Shown in pieces: positions 8,467 to 17,704 of a stretch of 64,000 bases of DNA. The notes beneath the pieces were generated by a model. It was not told the origin of the DNA. It saw only the letters and a program-made list of their open reading frames with translations, and searched no databases. Position 1 is the stretch's first letter, and the number at the start of each line of letters is the position of its first letter. The stretch is from Ruegeria sp. R14_0. GTDB lineage: Bacteria > Pseudomonadota > Alphaproteobacteria > Rhodobacterales > Rhodobacteraceae. A program made the translations under genes and the position numbers. Location: positions 558,001 to 622,000 of the forward strand of contig NZ_JAGHRC010000001.1 in assembly GCF_017743975.1 (NCBI RefSeq). Direction: 5' to 3'.

Positions 8467-9821
8467 TTCCGTTTCCTTTTCTTTTTCTTCGCGTGTTCCG
8501 AGGCAATCAGCACATCCTGTGCCCGTTGCCAACCTGGTGAGCCTTCGGGCAATTGCCCGACGGCGCGTCTTGCGTGGATGCCTGCATCGGCCAACCGGCC
8601 CTGCAGCGCATATCTTTCGGCGGTCACAGCCGAGGCCATACCGTTGTTTCCGACCTTGGCATAGGCCATGCCAAGATCCTGCATCAGTCTTGCATTGCGA
8701 TAATCCCGTGCGCGCGCCTTTTCAAGCACATCGAGCGCGGCCTGTGTCTGCCCGTCGGCCAGCAACGCCCGCCCGTAGCCTGCCATCAGCAAGGGATCGT
8801 TCGGCAACATATCAACGGCATGACCATAGGCTTTAACAGCCTCGGTCAGCTGTCTGTTTTCTAACAGGATTTGCCCCTTGAGTTCGTAGTAGAACGGGTC
8901 GTCGGGCCGGATCTCCAGAGCCGCGTCGATCGCGGCGCGCGCACGGGGCAGATCGCGGTTCTGGTGGTATGCGGCAGCTTCGCGCATCAGGCGAATGTCC
9001 TGCGCGGTTTCTTCTTTGGCGCGGCGCAGGGTCCAGCCGGGCGAGCGAAGGAAGGCTGACAGCTTACCCTTAACCCGCGCGAACCAGTAATCGGCATTGG
9101 GGTTGGCGGGGGCCTGATCACTGAACTCTCCCATAAAAGCCTGGGCAGCGCGCAGGCGTTCGCGACTGGTCGGGTGGGACCGCATGTAAGGGTCCTGATT
9201 TGCGGTGCTCAGCAATTCCTGACCTGCGAATTTCTGGTGCAGGGCGACCATACCGCTGGGCGAAATCCCCGCAGCGCGCAAATAGCTGGCCGAGCTGCGA
9301 TCAGCCGAGGATTCCTCGGCCCGCGTGTGCCCTAGAAAGCTGCGCAGCGCCGCACCCGAGGTGCCAGCGGCGATGCCGGCTGCGGCCTCTCCACCTCCGG
9401 CGGCGGCAACAACAAGGGCCAGAGCAGTGCCCAGCTGCGAATTGCGCTGTGCTGCGCGCATGTTTTCGATGCGTCGGGCCAGATGGCCGTTGGCGATGTG
9501 GGCGGCTTCGTGGGCGATCACGGCCTGCAGCATCTCGGGGGTTTCGACGGACAGGATCAGCCCGTAATTCACGTAGATCGCGTTGTAATCTATGACGAAC
9601 GCATTGAACGTGCTGTCGTTGACAACCAGGATCCGCACGCGATTGGTGTTCAGCCCAGCGGCGCGCAGGATGGGAAAGGCCAGCTCACGCAGGCCGTGTT
9701 CGATGTCTGGGTCACGGATCAGACTTTGGGCGCTGGACTGCGACGCGCTGCTCACCCATGTCACTGCAATCAGCAACAGGGCCGGGATTGACGCCAGCCT
9801 TGATACGCGTTCAAAAGCCAT
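8463..9821 (-). CDS. M48 family metalloprotease with TPR domain (BepA-like)
   Basis: This 452-residue secreted protein has a signal peptide (residues 1-33), an M48 zinc protease domain with HEAAH at 104-108 followed by the downstream glutamate in the EESSADR region, and a C-terminal half of tetratricopeptide repeats (about 300-430). This is the layout of BepA/YfgC, which monitors outer membrane protein and LPS-transport assembly in E. coli. The ATG at 9821 gives a clean signal peptide; an upstream in-frame ATG at 9845 would overlap the divergent aminotransferase start and is less likely. The stop overlaps the start of the DsbA-like gene, so the two are translationally coupled. The C-terminus is lysine/arginine rich. 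Confidence 0.87.
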   Translation of the reverse strand: MAFERVSRLASIPALLLIAVTWVSSASQSSAQSLIRDPDIEHGLRELAFPILRAAGLNTNRVRILVVNDSTFNAFVIDYNAIYVNYGLILSVETPEMLQAVIAHEAAHIANGHLARRIENMRAAQRNSQLGTALALVVAAAGGGEAAAGIAAGTSGAALRSFLGHTRAEESSADRSSASYLRAAGISPSGMVALHQKFAGQELLSTANQDPYMRSHPTSRERLRAAQAFMGEFSDQAPANPNADYWFARVKGKLSAFLRSPGWTLRRAKEETAQDIRLMREAAAYHQNRDLPRARAAIDAALEIRPDDPFYYELKGQILLENRQLTEAVKAYGHAVDMLPNDPLLMAGYGRALLADGQTQAALDVLEKARARDYRNARLMQDLGMAYAKVGNNGMASAVTAERYALQGRLADAGIHARRAVGQLPEGSPGWQRAQDVLIASEHAKKKKRKRK

Positions 9822-9843
9822 GGCTGCAACATGGGAGATGGGC

Positions 9844-11007
9844 ATGAGAAACTCAACCCGGTCCGGGGTCGATCCCTTCATCGTGATGGACGTGATGGAG
9901 GCCGCGCGTAAAGCCGAAGAGGCTGGTCGCCACATAATCCATATGGAGGTCGGCCAGCCTGGAACCGGTGCACCCAAAGGCGCGACCGAGGCTTTGGCCA
10001 AAGCGATGGAGCAAGGCCCGCTGGGCTACACCGTGGCGTTGGGTCTGCCTGCACTGCGGCAACGGATCGCACGCCTTTATGGTGAGTGGTACAACGTCGA
10101 CCTGAACCCCGAACGCGTGGTGATCACGCCCGGGTCGTCCGGCGGGTTTCTGCTGACTTTCACCGCCTTGTTCGACAGTGGTGATCGGGTCGGGATCGGA
10201 GCGCCGGGCTATCCGTCTTACCGGCAGATTCTGAAAGCACTGGGCTTGGTGCCGGTGGATCTGCCAACCGCGCCCGAGAACCGCCTGCAGCCGGTTCCGT
10301 CGGATTTCGCCAGTCTTGACCTGCAAGGCCTGATGGTCGCATCGCCGGCGAACCCCACAGGCACTATGCTGGATCACTCTGCGATGGGGTCCTTGATCGA
10401 GGCTGCGCAGGGGCAGGGCGCGTCTTTTATCAGCGATGAGATTTACCACGGCCTCGAATACGAGGCCAAAGCCGTCACCGCGCTTGAGCTAACGGACGAG
10501 TGCTATGTGATCAACTCGTTCTCCAAGTACTTCTCGATGACCGGTTGGCGGGTTGGCTGGATGGTGGTGCCCGAGGATCAGGTGCGCGTGGTCGAACGGA
10601 TCGCGCAGAACATGTTCATCTGTGCCCCTCATGCCAGCCAGGTGGCCGCACTTGCAGCGATGGATTGCGAAGAAGAATTGCAGGCCAATCTGGATGTTTA
10701 TCGCCGCAACCGCGCGCTGATGCTGGACGGTCTGCCCAAGGCGGGCTTTACCAACATCGCGCCACCTGATGGGGCGTTTTATGTTTACGCCGATGTCTCT
10801 GACCTGACCGACGACAGCCGCGCCTTTGCGGCTGAGGTTTTGGACAAGGCCGGGGTGGCCGTCACGCCGGGTTTGGATTTCGATCCGAAACGGGGGCATT
10901 CCACCCTGCGGTTTTCCTACGCCCGGTCCACGGCGGATATCGAAGAGGGTCTGCTTCGACTGCACCGTTTTATGGCTCAGCGCGGCGCGATCAAAGAACA
11001 GGCCTGA
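9844..11007 (+). CDS. PLP-dependent class I/II aminotransferase
   Basis: This is a cytoplasmic fold-type I aminotransferase of 387 residues. The cofactor lysine is in NSFSKYFSMTGWRVGW, the aspartate that binds the pyridine nitrogen is in ISDEIYHGLEY, the NPTGT motif is present and the C-terminal substrate-binding arginine is in LRFSYARS. The start at 9844 is chosen for GGGAG six bases upstream and because the protein begins like its family there; longer upstream readings run into the antisense protease gene. It is transcribed divergently from the M48 protease, with only 22 bases between the start codons. The amino donor and acceptor are not predictable; aspartate/aromatic type is likely. Confidence 0.87.
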   Translation: MRNSTRSGVDPFIVMDVMEAARKAEEAGRHIIHMEVGQPGTGAPKGATEALAKAMEQGPLGYTVALGLPALRQRIARLYGEWYNVDLNPERVVITPGSSGGFLLTFTALFDSGDRVGIGAPGYPSYRQILKALGLVPVDLPTAPENRLQPVPSDFASLDLQGLMVASPANPTGTMLDHSAMGSLIEAAQGQGASFISDEIYHGLEYEAKAVTALELTDECYVINSFSKYFSMTGWRVGWMVVPEDQVRVVERIAQNMFICAPHASQVAALAAMDCEEELQANLDVYRRNRALMLDGLPKAGFTNIAPPDGAFYVYADVSDLTDDSRAFAAEVLDKAGVAVTPGLDFDPKRGHSTLRFSYARSTADIEEGLLRLHRFMAQRGAIKEQA

Positions 11008-11073
11008 GCCGTTCACAACGCGACCCGGATGCGTTAGGGTATCGGTTAAACGATCTCGGGAAAACTTGAGGCC

Positions 11074-12294
11074 ATGAGCAGGATCTTCTACGCCATCGCG
11101 CTGTTTTGGGCGCTGACGACGGCTGCTGTCGCGCATGATTTCAGCGCTCTTGCGCGTGTGGTGCCGGATGACAGCCGGATTGTCGATGAAGGCCGCGCTG
11201 GAGTGCGCATCGATCTGGGCCTTAGTCAGGGCGTGCCGTATCGAGTGTTCTCCCTGCGCGATCCCTATCGCATGGTTCTGGATTTTCAGGAGGTCGACTG
11301 GACCGGTCTTGATCCCAATACGTTTTTGCAAAGCGACCGCATCAGCGGCGTGCAATTTGGCGCCTATGTCCCGGGCTGGTCGCGGATGGTTCTGGAATTG
11401 GGTGCACCCTTGGCCGTCGACAGCGCTGAGTTGCGCATTGATGAGACCACGGGTGGGGCGCACCTGTCGCTGATCCTGATGGGTACCGATTTCGATACAT
11501 TTGCCGCAGGTTCGGGCGTACCCCGTCAGCAGGGGTGGGATTTGCCAGAACCTGCGGTGACACCTGCTGTGCCACGTCAGGGTGCATCCGGCGCGCTGCG
11601 GGTGATGCTGGACCCCGGCCATGGCGGCATTGATCCGGGGGCCGAAGTAGACGGCTCGAACGAAAAGACCCTGATGCTGACCTTTGCCCGCGAGCTGCGG
11701 GAACAGATGCTGAGGGCCGGTGGGTTCGAGGTTGTGATGACGCGGGTGGATGATCAATTCGTCTCGCTGGAACGGCGCATCGCGTTGGCGCACCGGGCAG
11801 GGGCGGATGTATTCATCTCACTGCACGCAGACATTCTGTCCGAGGGGCGGGCGCACGGGGCGGCGGTTTATACCTTGTCCGAAGCCGCCTCGGACGTGGC
11901 CAGTGACAAGCTGGCCGAACGTCATGACCGCGGGGATCTGATCGCTGGCATCGACCTAAGCGGCGCAGATGATCAGGTGGCCGACGTGTTGCTGGATATC
12001 GCACGGCAGGAAACCAAACCCCGCACCGATGCGTTGGCCCGTGCGTTGGCCGATGGCATGACGCAGCAAGGTGGCCCGATGAACAGCAGACCGATCCGCA
12101 CCGCCTCTTTCTCGGTTCTGAAGGCTGCTGACATCCCATCGGTTTTGGTGGAGCTTGGCTTTTTGTCCAGTCCTCGGGACCTGAAAAACATCCGGAACCC
12201 GGAATGGCGGATGGGCATGGCGCAGGGCATCGTAGAGGGTCTGAAGAAGTGGCGGCAGGAAGACCGGATCAAAAGATCGCTGATTGGTCAGTGA
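11074..12294 (+). CDS. amiC: N-acetylmuramoyl-L-alanine amidase with AMIN domain
   Basis: This 406-residue periplasmic hydrolase cuts the amide bond between MurNAc and the stem peptide during cell separation. It has a short signal peptide (cleavage near residue 20, after AVA), an AMIN domain (about 30-135) that targets the division site, a linker and an Amidase_3 zinc domain (about 175-395). Zinc ligands and catalytic residues are visible in LDPGHGGIDPGA, in SNEKTLML, in FISLHAD and in VLVELGFLSS. It precedes mrcA by 95 bases in the same direction, so the pair links cell-wall synthesis and cleavage. GAGG lies seven or so bases before the ATG. The exact paralogue (AmiA/B/C) is inferred from the AMIN domain. 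Confidence 0.88.
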   Translation: MSRIFYAIALFWALTTAAVAHDFSALARVVPDDSRIVDEGRAGVRIDLGLSQGVPYRVFSLRDPYRMVLDFQEVDWTGLDPNTFLQSDRISGVQFGAYVPGWSRMVLELGAPLAVDSAELRIDETTGGAHLSLILMGTDFDTFAAGSGVPRQQGWDLPEPAVTPAVPRQGASGALRVMLDPGHGGIDPGAEVDGSNEKTLMLTFARELREQMLRAGGFEVVMTRVDDQFVSLERRIALAHRAGADVFISLHADILSEGRAHGAAVYTLSEAASDVASDKLAERHDRGDLIAGIDLSGADDQVADVLLDIARQETKPRTDALARALADGMTQQGGPMNSRPIRTASFSVLKAADIPSVLVELGFLSSPRDLKNIRNPEWRMGMAQGIVEGLKKWRQEDRIKRSLIGQ

Positions 12295-12389
12295 CCCTGC
12301 GGCGTAAACAGGCTATTATTGGCCATCGTGTTTTGACCCCAAGCGGGTGCAACACTATATAGGCGGCACCGCGAGCAAAAGGCAGTAAC

Positions 12390-14876
12390 GTGATCCGTTT
12401 CATTCTTTCGATTTTCGGGGCGATCTTCAGCCTCGTGACCTTGGGTATCTTCATGGCCGCGCTGGTCGTTGGCGCGATCTTCTGGATGTATGGGCGCGAC
12501 CTTCCCAGCCATGAATCGCTGGCGCAGTACAAGCCGCCGACGATCAGCCGGATTTATTCGGGTGAAGGTCAACTGATTGACGAATTCGCGCAGGAACGCC
12601 GCCTGTTCACGCCGTCCGAGGAAATTCCCGATCTGGTGAAACAGGCCTTTATCTCGGCGGAAGACAAGAATTTCTACACCCATCAGGGCTATGACCCGCG
12701 CGGTATCATCGCCGCCGGCGTCGAAGCAGTGAAATCCAAGGGTGAGAACGTCCGCGGTGCGTCGACCATCACCCAGCAGGTGATGAAGAACTTCCTGCTG
12801 TCCGGGGACCGCCGGGCCGAGCGCAAGATCAAGGAAATCATCCTCGCCACCCGGCTTGAGGATACGCTGGACAAGGAACAGATCCTCGAACTTTACATGA
12901 ACGAGATCTTTTTGGGCCAGAACTCCTATGGTGTGACCGCTGCCGCGCAGACCTATTTCAACAAAACCCTGCAAGAGCTGGCCCCGCACGAGGCCGCGAC
13001 GTTGGCCGCGATGCCCAAGGCTCCGTCGGATTATCACCCGGTGCGGCAAAAGGACCGTCTGCTGGCACGCCGGAACTACGTGCTGCGAGAGATGAACCAG
13101 AATGGCTACATTGATCAGGCGACGTATGAAACCGAAGTCGAAATGCCGTTGCGCTCGGTCCAGAATGGCGATTTCGAAAGCTTCCGCACTGCTTTGCCGC
13201 CACGCGATTATTTCACCGACGAAATTCGCCGTCAGTTGAGCGAGGATTTCGGCGAGGGTGAGTTCTTTACCGGCGGCTTCACCGTCCGCGCTTCGGTGGA
13301 TGAAGAGATGCAGGTCGAGGCTGCCAAGGCCCTGCGCACGGCGCTGCAGAAATACGACCGCTCGCGTGGCAAATGGCGCGGCACCGGCGAAGTCATCCCC
13401 GAGGAAAAGCTGGCGGATGAAGCGCAATGGCGCGAGGCGCTGGCCATCATGGAAATCCCTCGTGACGTCGTTTTGCCGACGCAATGGTACCCGGCCGTTG
13501 TCCTGAACGTCGGTGAGCAACAATTGACTGTGGGCATCGAAGACGGCCCGGCCGACGGAATCGTCCCACGTTCCGATATCAAATGGATGCAGGGCGACTT
13601 TGCGGCAAACTTCAAACGCGGTGACGTCATTTTGGTCATGGCCGGAGAGGAAGGCCAGTGGTCCGCCCGTCAGGTGCCCGAAGTGCAGGGCGGTTTCGTC
13701 GCGATGGACGTGAACTCTGGCCGTGTTCTGGCGATGCAGGGCGGGTTCTCGTATCAGGACTCGGTGTTCAATCGCGCCACGCAGGCGCAGCGCCAGCCGG
13801 GGTCAAGCTTTAAGCCCTTTGTCTACGCGGCCGCGCTGGACAGTGGTTACAGCCCCGCAACCATCGTTGTGGACGCGCCGATCGAGGTGAACACGCCGCA
13901 AGGCCTTTGGCGGCCCAAAAACTCGTCGAACAAGTTCTATGGTCCGACGCCGCTGCGCACCGGGATCGAACAGTCGCGGAACCTGATGACCATTCGTCTG
14001 GCGCAAGAGGTCACCATGCCAGTTGTCGCGGGCTATGCCGAACGCTTCGGCGTCTATGACCGCATGGGCGCATTCCTGGCCAACTCGCTGGGGTCCGAAG
14101 AAACGACTCTATATAAGATGGTGGCCGCCTACGCGATGTTCGCGAACGGTGGTGAGCGGGTCGACCCCACGCTGGTCGACCGCATTCAAGACCGGTTTGG
14201 CAAGACAATTTACCGCCACGACGACCGGCAGTGTCTGGACTGTAACTCGGCCTGGATCGAACCGGACGAGTCGCCCACGATTGAAACCAACCGCTCTCAG
14301 GTCATGGATGCGATCACAGCGTATCAGCTGACTTCGATGATGAAAGGCGTGGTGGATCGCGGCACGGCTTCGGCCCATGTCAAATTGCCGGTTCCGACCG
14401 CAGGTAAGACCGGTACGACCAACGAATCCAAAGACGCGTGGTTCATCGGATTTACGTCGAACATCGTGGCGGGTTGCTATATCGGCTACGACCGCCCGCG
14501 CCCGATGGGGCGGGGGGCCTATGGCGGCACGATGTGCGGCCCGGTCTTCCAGAGCTTCATGGAGAAGGCTGTTGAGAAATACGGTGGTGGTCCGTTTGAA
14601 GTGCCCGAAGGTGGACACTTCATCAAGATCGACCGTTTCAGCGGCGCGCGCCTGCCTGCGGATGCAACCGGCGACTATGTCGTGGCCGAGTACTTCCGCG
14701 ACGGTGTCGACGGCTTCATCGACCGCGTTTATGACGGTGGCTTTGCGATGGGATCAGACCTGCCGCTGTTCGAAGAGGCCAACTCGGGCCGTCAGGTCAC
14801 CACCTCGACCGGCAATACCGTTACCGTTGGACCCAATGCCAGCCAGGGCGATCTTTCGACGGGCGGCCTTTACTGA
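12390..14876 (+). CDS. mrcA: Penicillin-binding protein 1A, bifunctional transglycosylase/transpeptidase
   Basis: This 828-residue class A PBP polymerises and cross-links peptidoglycan. It has an N-terminal membrane anchor (about 8-35), a GT51 transglycosylase domain with the catalytic EDKNFYTHQG (E91) and GASTITQQ motifs, an OB-like insert, and a transpeptidase domain with the nucleophile in SSFK (S472-K475), and KTGTT. The length is usual for alphaproteobacterial PBP1A. The start is GTG at 12390 after an AAAAGGCAG ribosome site. It follows amiC and precedes prfB. The C-terminal tail after about 790 is Ser/Thr/Gly rich and probably disordered. A stem-loop follows the stop. Confidence 0.95.
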   Translation: MIRFILSIFGAIFSLVTLGIFMAALVVGAIFWMYGRDLPSHESLAQYKPPTISRIYSGEGQLIDEFAQERRLFTPSEEIPDLVKQAFISAEDKNFYTHQGYDPRGIIAAGVEAVKSKGENVRGASTITQQVMKNFLLSGDRRAERKIKEIILATRLEDTLDKEQILELYMNEIFLGQNSYGVTAAAQTYFNKTLQELAPHEAATLAAMPKAPSDYHPVRQKDRLLARRNYVLREMNQNGYIDQATYETEVEMPLRSVQNGDFESFRTALPPRDYFTDEIRRQLSEDFGEGEFFTGGFTVRASVDEEMQVEAAKALRTALQKYDRSRGKWRGTGEVIPEEKLADEAQWREALAIMEIPRDVVLPTQWYPAVVLNVGEQQLTVGIEDGPADGIVPRSDIKWMQGDFAANFKRGDVILVMAGEEGQWSARQVPEVQGGFVAMDVNSGRVLAMQGGFSYQDSVFNRATQAQRQPGSSFKPFVYAAALDSGYSPATIVVDAPIEVNTPQGLWRPKNSSNKFYGPTPLRTGIEQSRNLMTIRLAQEVTMPVVAGYAERFGVYDRMGAFLANSLGSEETTLYKMVAAYAMFANGGERVDPTLVDRIQDRFGKTIYRHDDRQCLDCNSAWIEPDESPTIETNRSQVMDAITAYQLTSMMKGVVDRGTASAHVKLPVPTAGKTGTTNESKDAWFIGFTSNIVAGCYIGYDRPRPMGRGAYGGTMCGPVFQSFMEKAVEKYGGGPFEVPEGGHFIKIDRFSGARLPADATGDYVVAEYFRDGVDGFIDRVYDGGFAMGSDLPLFEEANSGRQVTTSTGNTVTVGPNASQGDLSTGGLY

Positions 14877-14890
14877 TACCTAATATGTTT

Positions 14891-14918
14891 CAAGGCTCCG
14901 CTGTCTTGTGGAGCCTTG
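14891..14918 (+). terminator. Stem-loop after mrcA
   Basis: A perfect nine-base stem CAAGGCTCC / GGAGCCTTG encloses a ten-base loop, fifteen bases after the mrcA stop. There is no T-run after the 3' arm on the plus strand, so it may be a weak terminator or an RNA-stabilising hairpin. Confidence 0.5.
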
Positions 14919-14966
14919 AACCTCTTGCTATCACGCAGGCCTGATTGAGCAAGTTGGGACAAGACC

Positions 14967-16094
14967 ATGCGCGCCGAAACCCAGAATACCGTGGCGGAAA
15001 TTGAAAAGTCGCTGGAGCTGCTGGCGCAGCGTATGGACTATGAGACCGCCCCTCATCGTCTTGAGGAGTTCAACGCGCGTGTCGAGGACCCCAACCTGTG
15101 GGACAACCCGGAAAACGCACAGAAACTGATGCGCGAGCGTCAGATGTTGGTGGATGCCATCGAGACCTACGAGTCGATCAAGACCGATCTGAGCGACAAT
15201 ATCGAACTGATCGAACTGGGTGAGATGGAAGAGGACGAAGAGGTCGTCACCGACGCAGAAGAGGCCATCAAAAAGCTGGGTGCCAAGGCCGCCAAGAAAG
15301 AGCTTGAAGCGTTGTTGGATGGTGAGGCTGACGGCAATGACACCTTCCTCGAAATCAACTCGGGCGCGGGCGGGACGGAAAGTTGCGACTGGGCCTCCAT
15401 GCTGGCGCGGATGTATGTCCGCTGGGCCGAGAAAAAGGGCTATACGGTCGAGTTGCAGTCTGAGACAGCGGGCGAAGAGGCGGGTATCAAATCTGCCGCC
15501 TACAAGATTTCCGGTCACAACGCCTATGGTTGGTTGAAATCGGAAAGCGGCGTGCATCGGTTGGTGCGGATTTCGCCTTATGACTCGGCGGCCAAGCGGC
15601 ACACCTCGTTCAGCTCAGTCTGGGTCTATCCGGTGGTGGACGACAATATCGAGATTGAGGTAAACCCGGCGGATATCCGCATTGATACCTATCGATCCTC
15701 GGGCGCGGGTGGGCAGCACGTGAATACCACGGACTCGGCCGTTCGGATTACGCACATTCCGACTGGCATCGTTGTGACTTCGTCCGAGAAATCGCAGCAC
15801 CAGAACCGTGATATCGCCATGAAGGCGCTGAAATCGCGTCTGTACCAACAGGAACTGGATCGCCGAAACGCCGATATCAACGCGGCGCATGAGGCGAAGG
15901 GTGATGCCGGGTGGGGCAACCAGATCCGGTCCTACGTTCTGCAACCGTACCAAATGGTAAAGGACTTGCGGACCAACCACGAGACCTCGGACACCAAGGG
16001 TGTTTTGGATGGTGATCTGGATGGGTTCATGGCGGCGACGCTGGCTATGGACGTGGCGGGTAAAAGCCGGTCTGAGGCGCAAGGCGACAGTTAA
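14967..16094 (+). CDS. prfB: Peptide chain release factor 2 (no programmed frameshift)
   Basis: RF2 releases the nascent chain at UGA and UAA. The protein has 375 residues, with the peptidyl-hydrolysing GGQ at G248-Q250 in SGAGGQHVN. The stop-codon reading motif, SPF in E. coli RF2, reads SPY in [14 protein letters not shown]. The acidic helical domain 1 occupies about residues 1-110. The reading frame is continuous through the region where many bacteria carry the autoregulatory in-frame UGA and +1 shift near codon 26, so this gene has lost or never had that control. A GC hairpin and repeat element follow the stop. Confidence 0.96.
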   Translation: MRAETQNTVAEIEKSLELLAQRMDYETAPHRLEEFNARVEDPNLWDNPENAQKLMRERQMLVDAIETYESIKTDLSDNIELIELGEMEEDEEVVTDAEEAIKKLGAKAAKKELEALLDGEADGNDTFLEINSGAGGTESCDWASMLARMYVRWAEKKGYTVELQSETAGEEAGIKSAAYKISGHNAYGWLKSESGVHRLVRISPYDSAAKRHTSFSSVWVYPVVDDNIEIEVNPADIRIDTYRSSGAGGQHVNTTDSAVRITHIPTGIVVTSSEKSQHQNRDIAMKALKSRLYQQELDRRNADINAAHEAKGDAGWGNQIRSYVLQPYQMVKDLRTNHETSDTKGVLDGDLDGFMAATLAMDVAGKSRSEAQGDS

Positions 16095-16095
16095 A

Positions 16096-16157
16096 GGGGG
16101 CTCTGCCCCCGTCTCCGCAGGCGGAGACTCCCCCGGGATATTTTTGGCCAGATGAAG
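16096..16157 (+). repeat. 3'-end repeat element after prfB
   Basis: One base after the prfB stop lies GGGGGC-tct-GCCCCC (16096-16110), then a perfect hairpin GTCTCCGC-ag-GCGGAGAC (16111-16128), then the core GGGATATTTTT followed by GGCCAGATGAAG (16135-16157). It has the same order and orientation as the copy after lpdA, including an identical first hairpin. Confidence 0.75.
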
Positions 16158-16276
16158 CGGATCCCCGCGCTGCAGGTTACTGCTAAAAGGTATATGTAAA
16201 ACACGGGTTTAAATGAGAGTTTGCCCCGGCTAGGCTGAATGCGACGTAAGGACACGGGACGCAATTGGGCCATGGG

Positions 16277-17671
16277 ATGGATCTGAGTCAGACAACTGCA
16301 ACTGCCTTGTTGGCGGACCTTTCGGCCCGGCGTCTTTCGGCGGCCGACCTGATGCGGGCGACATTGGATCGGATCGCGGCGGTGAACGGGTCGTTGAACG
16401 CCATCGTCGCGTTGCGCGCTGAGGCGGATTTGATGGCCGAGGCGCGGGCGCTGGATGATGGCCCGGTGACAGGCCCGCTGCATGGTCTGCCGATTGCGGT
16501 CAAGGATCTGGTGAATGTCGCGGGCGTGGTCTCATCGCAGGGATCGCCGGTGTTTCGGGATTTTGTTCCGCAGAAGGACGATCTGATCGCGGCGCGGATG
16601 CGGGCGGCGGGGGCTATTTTGATCGGTAAGACCAACACGCCGGAATTCGGGCTGGGCTCGCATACATTCAATCCGGTCTATGGTGCCACGCGCAACCCGT
16701 ATGACCCTGCGCGCACCTGCGGTGGGTCGTCCGGTGGTGCCGCGGTCGCATTGGCAACCGGAATGGTGGCGCTGGCGGACGGATCCGACATGATGGGAAG
16801 CCTGCGCAATCCGGCGGCCTGGAACAATGTCTATGGGTTCCGTCCCAGCTGGGGGCGTGTCCCGCCCGAGCCCGCAGGCGATGTGTTTCTGCACCAATTG
16901 TCGACGCTCGGTCCCATGGCGCGCAGCCCCGAGGATCTGGCGGTATTGCTGGACGTGGTCTCAGGGTCGGACCCGAGGCACCCAGCGGATGTTTCCAGTC
17001 CGCCCGTATCACCGGTTCGAGCGGCGGATCTGACGGGCAATCGGATTGGCTGGTTGAGCGATTGGGGCGGGGCCTTGCCATTTGAAGACGGTATTCTGGC
17101 GAAGTGCCAAGACGCCTTGTCTGTGTTTGCGCAGTTGGGCGCGCAGGTCGAGACGGTCGCCCCACCATTCGACGCTGAGAACATGTTCCAAAGTTGGTCG
17201 ACCCTGCGATCCTGGAGCGTGGCGGCAAGTCTGGCACCGTTGTCGGATCAAAAGGCCCAGTTGAAGGACACCGCCCGGTGGGAGCTGGACCGGGGACAGG
17301 CCCTGACCGCGATGCAGGTGCATCAGGCGAGCGTCGTCCGGTCGGATTGGTTCCGGTGCGCTGCGATGCTGTTCGACACATATGACGCGCTGGTCTTGCC
17401 CTCGGCGCAGGTGTGGCCGTTTGAGGTGCAGGTGCCGTTTCCGAATGAGATCGCCGGAACGCCGATGGACACCTATCACCGCTGGATGCAAGTGGTTGTC
17501 CCCGTCAGCCTGATCGGGCTGCCCTGCCTGTCGGTTCCCGTTGGGTTCGGAGCCGGTGGCTTGCCGATGGGCATGCAGGTCTTTGGACCGCGCGGGGATG
17601 ATGGGCGCATTCTGTCGATTGGGGCTGCGTATCACGCTGCGACGGGGTGGCCGCAAAAACGCCCGGCTTGA
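16277..17671 (+). CDS. Amidase-signature family hydrolase
   Basis: This cytoplasmic hydrolase of 464 residues cuts a carboxamide or related bond. The Ser-cisSer-Lys triad region is visible: the lysine in PIAVKDLVNV, the cis-serine in CGGSSGGAAVALA and the nucleophile serine in DGSDMMGSLRNPAA. Most family members read DTGGS there, so DMMGS is a variant. It ends with the normal family C-terminus (GLPMGMQVFGP). The ATG at 16277 is preferred over an in-frame TTG twelve bases upstream; neither has a strong ribosome site. The substrate is unknown, and it is not GatA, having no gatB or gatC neighbour. A DUF2189 gene follows at 33 bases. Confidence 0.82.
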   Translation: MDLSQTTATALLADLSARRLSAADLMRATLDRIAAVNGSLNAIVALRAEADLMAEARALDDGPVTGPLHGLPIAVKDLVNVAGVVSSQGSPVFRDFVPQKDDLIAARMRAAGAILIGKTNTPEFGLGSHTFNPVYGATRNPYDPARTCGGSSGGAAVALATGMVALADGSDMMGSLRNPAAWNNVYGFRPSWGRVPPEPAGDVFLHQLSTLGPMARSPEDLAVLLDVVSGSDPRHPADVSSPPVSPVRAADLTGNRIGWLSDWGGALPFEDGILAKCQDALSVFAQLGAQVETVAPPFDAENMFQSWSTLRSWSVAASLAPLSDQKAQLKDTARWELDRGQALTAMQVHQASVVRSDWFRCAAMLFDTYDALVLPSAQVWPFEVQVPFPNEIAGTPMDTYHRWMQVVVPVSLIGLPCLSVPVGFGAGGLPMGMQVFGPRGDDGRILSIGAAYHAATGWPQKRPA

Positions 17672-17704
17672 GGAGAGGCCGGAAAACCGGAGGAAAGACG
17701 GAAA

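Noticed and set aside
10489..11793. 434-codon frame opposite the aminotransferase and amiC
   Set aside because: It spans two well supported genes and an intergenic gap and shows no domain.
12288..13523. 411-codon frame opposite the PBP1A gene
   Set aside because: Shadow frame; PBP1A has all catalytic motifs on the plus strand.
16277..17671. GatA subunit of the amidotransferase
   Set aside because: There is no gatB or gatC nearby, and the serine loop differs from GatA.
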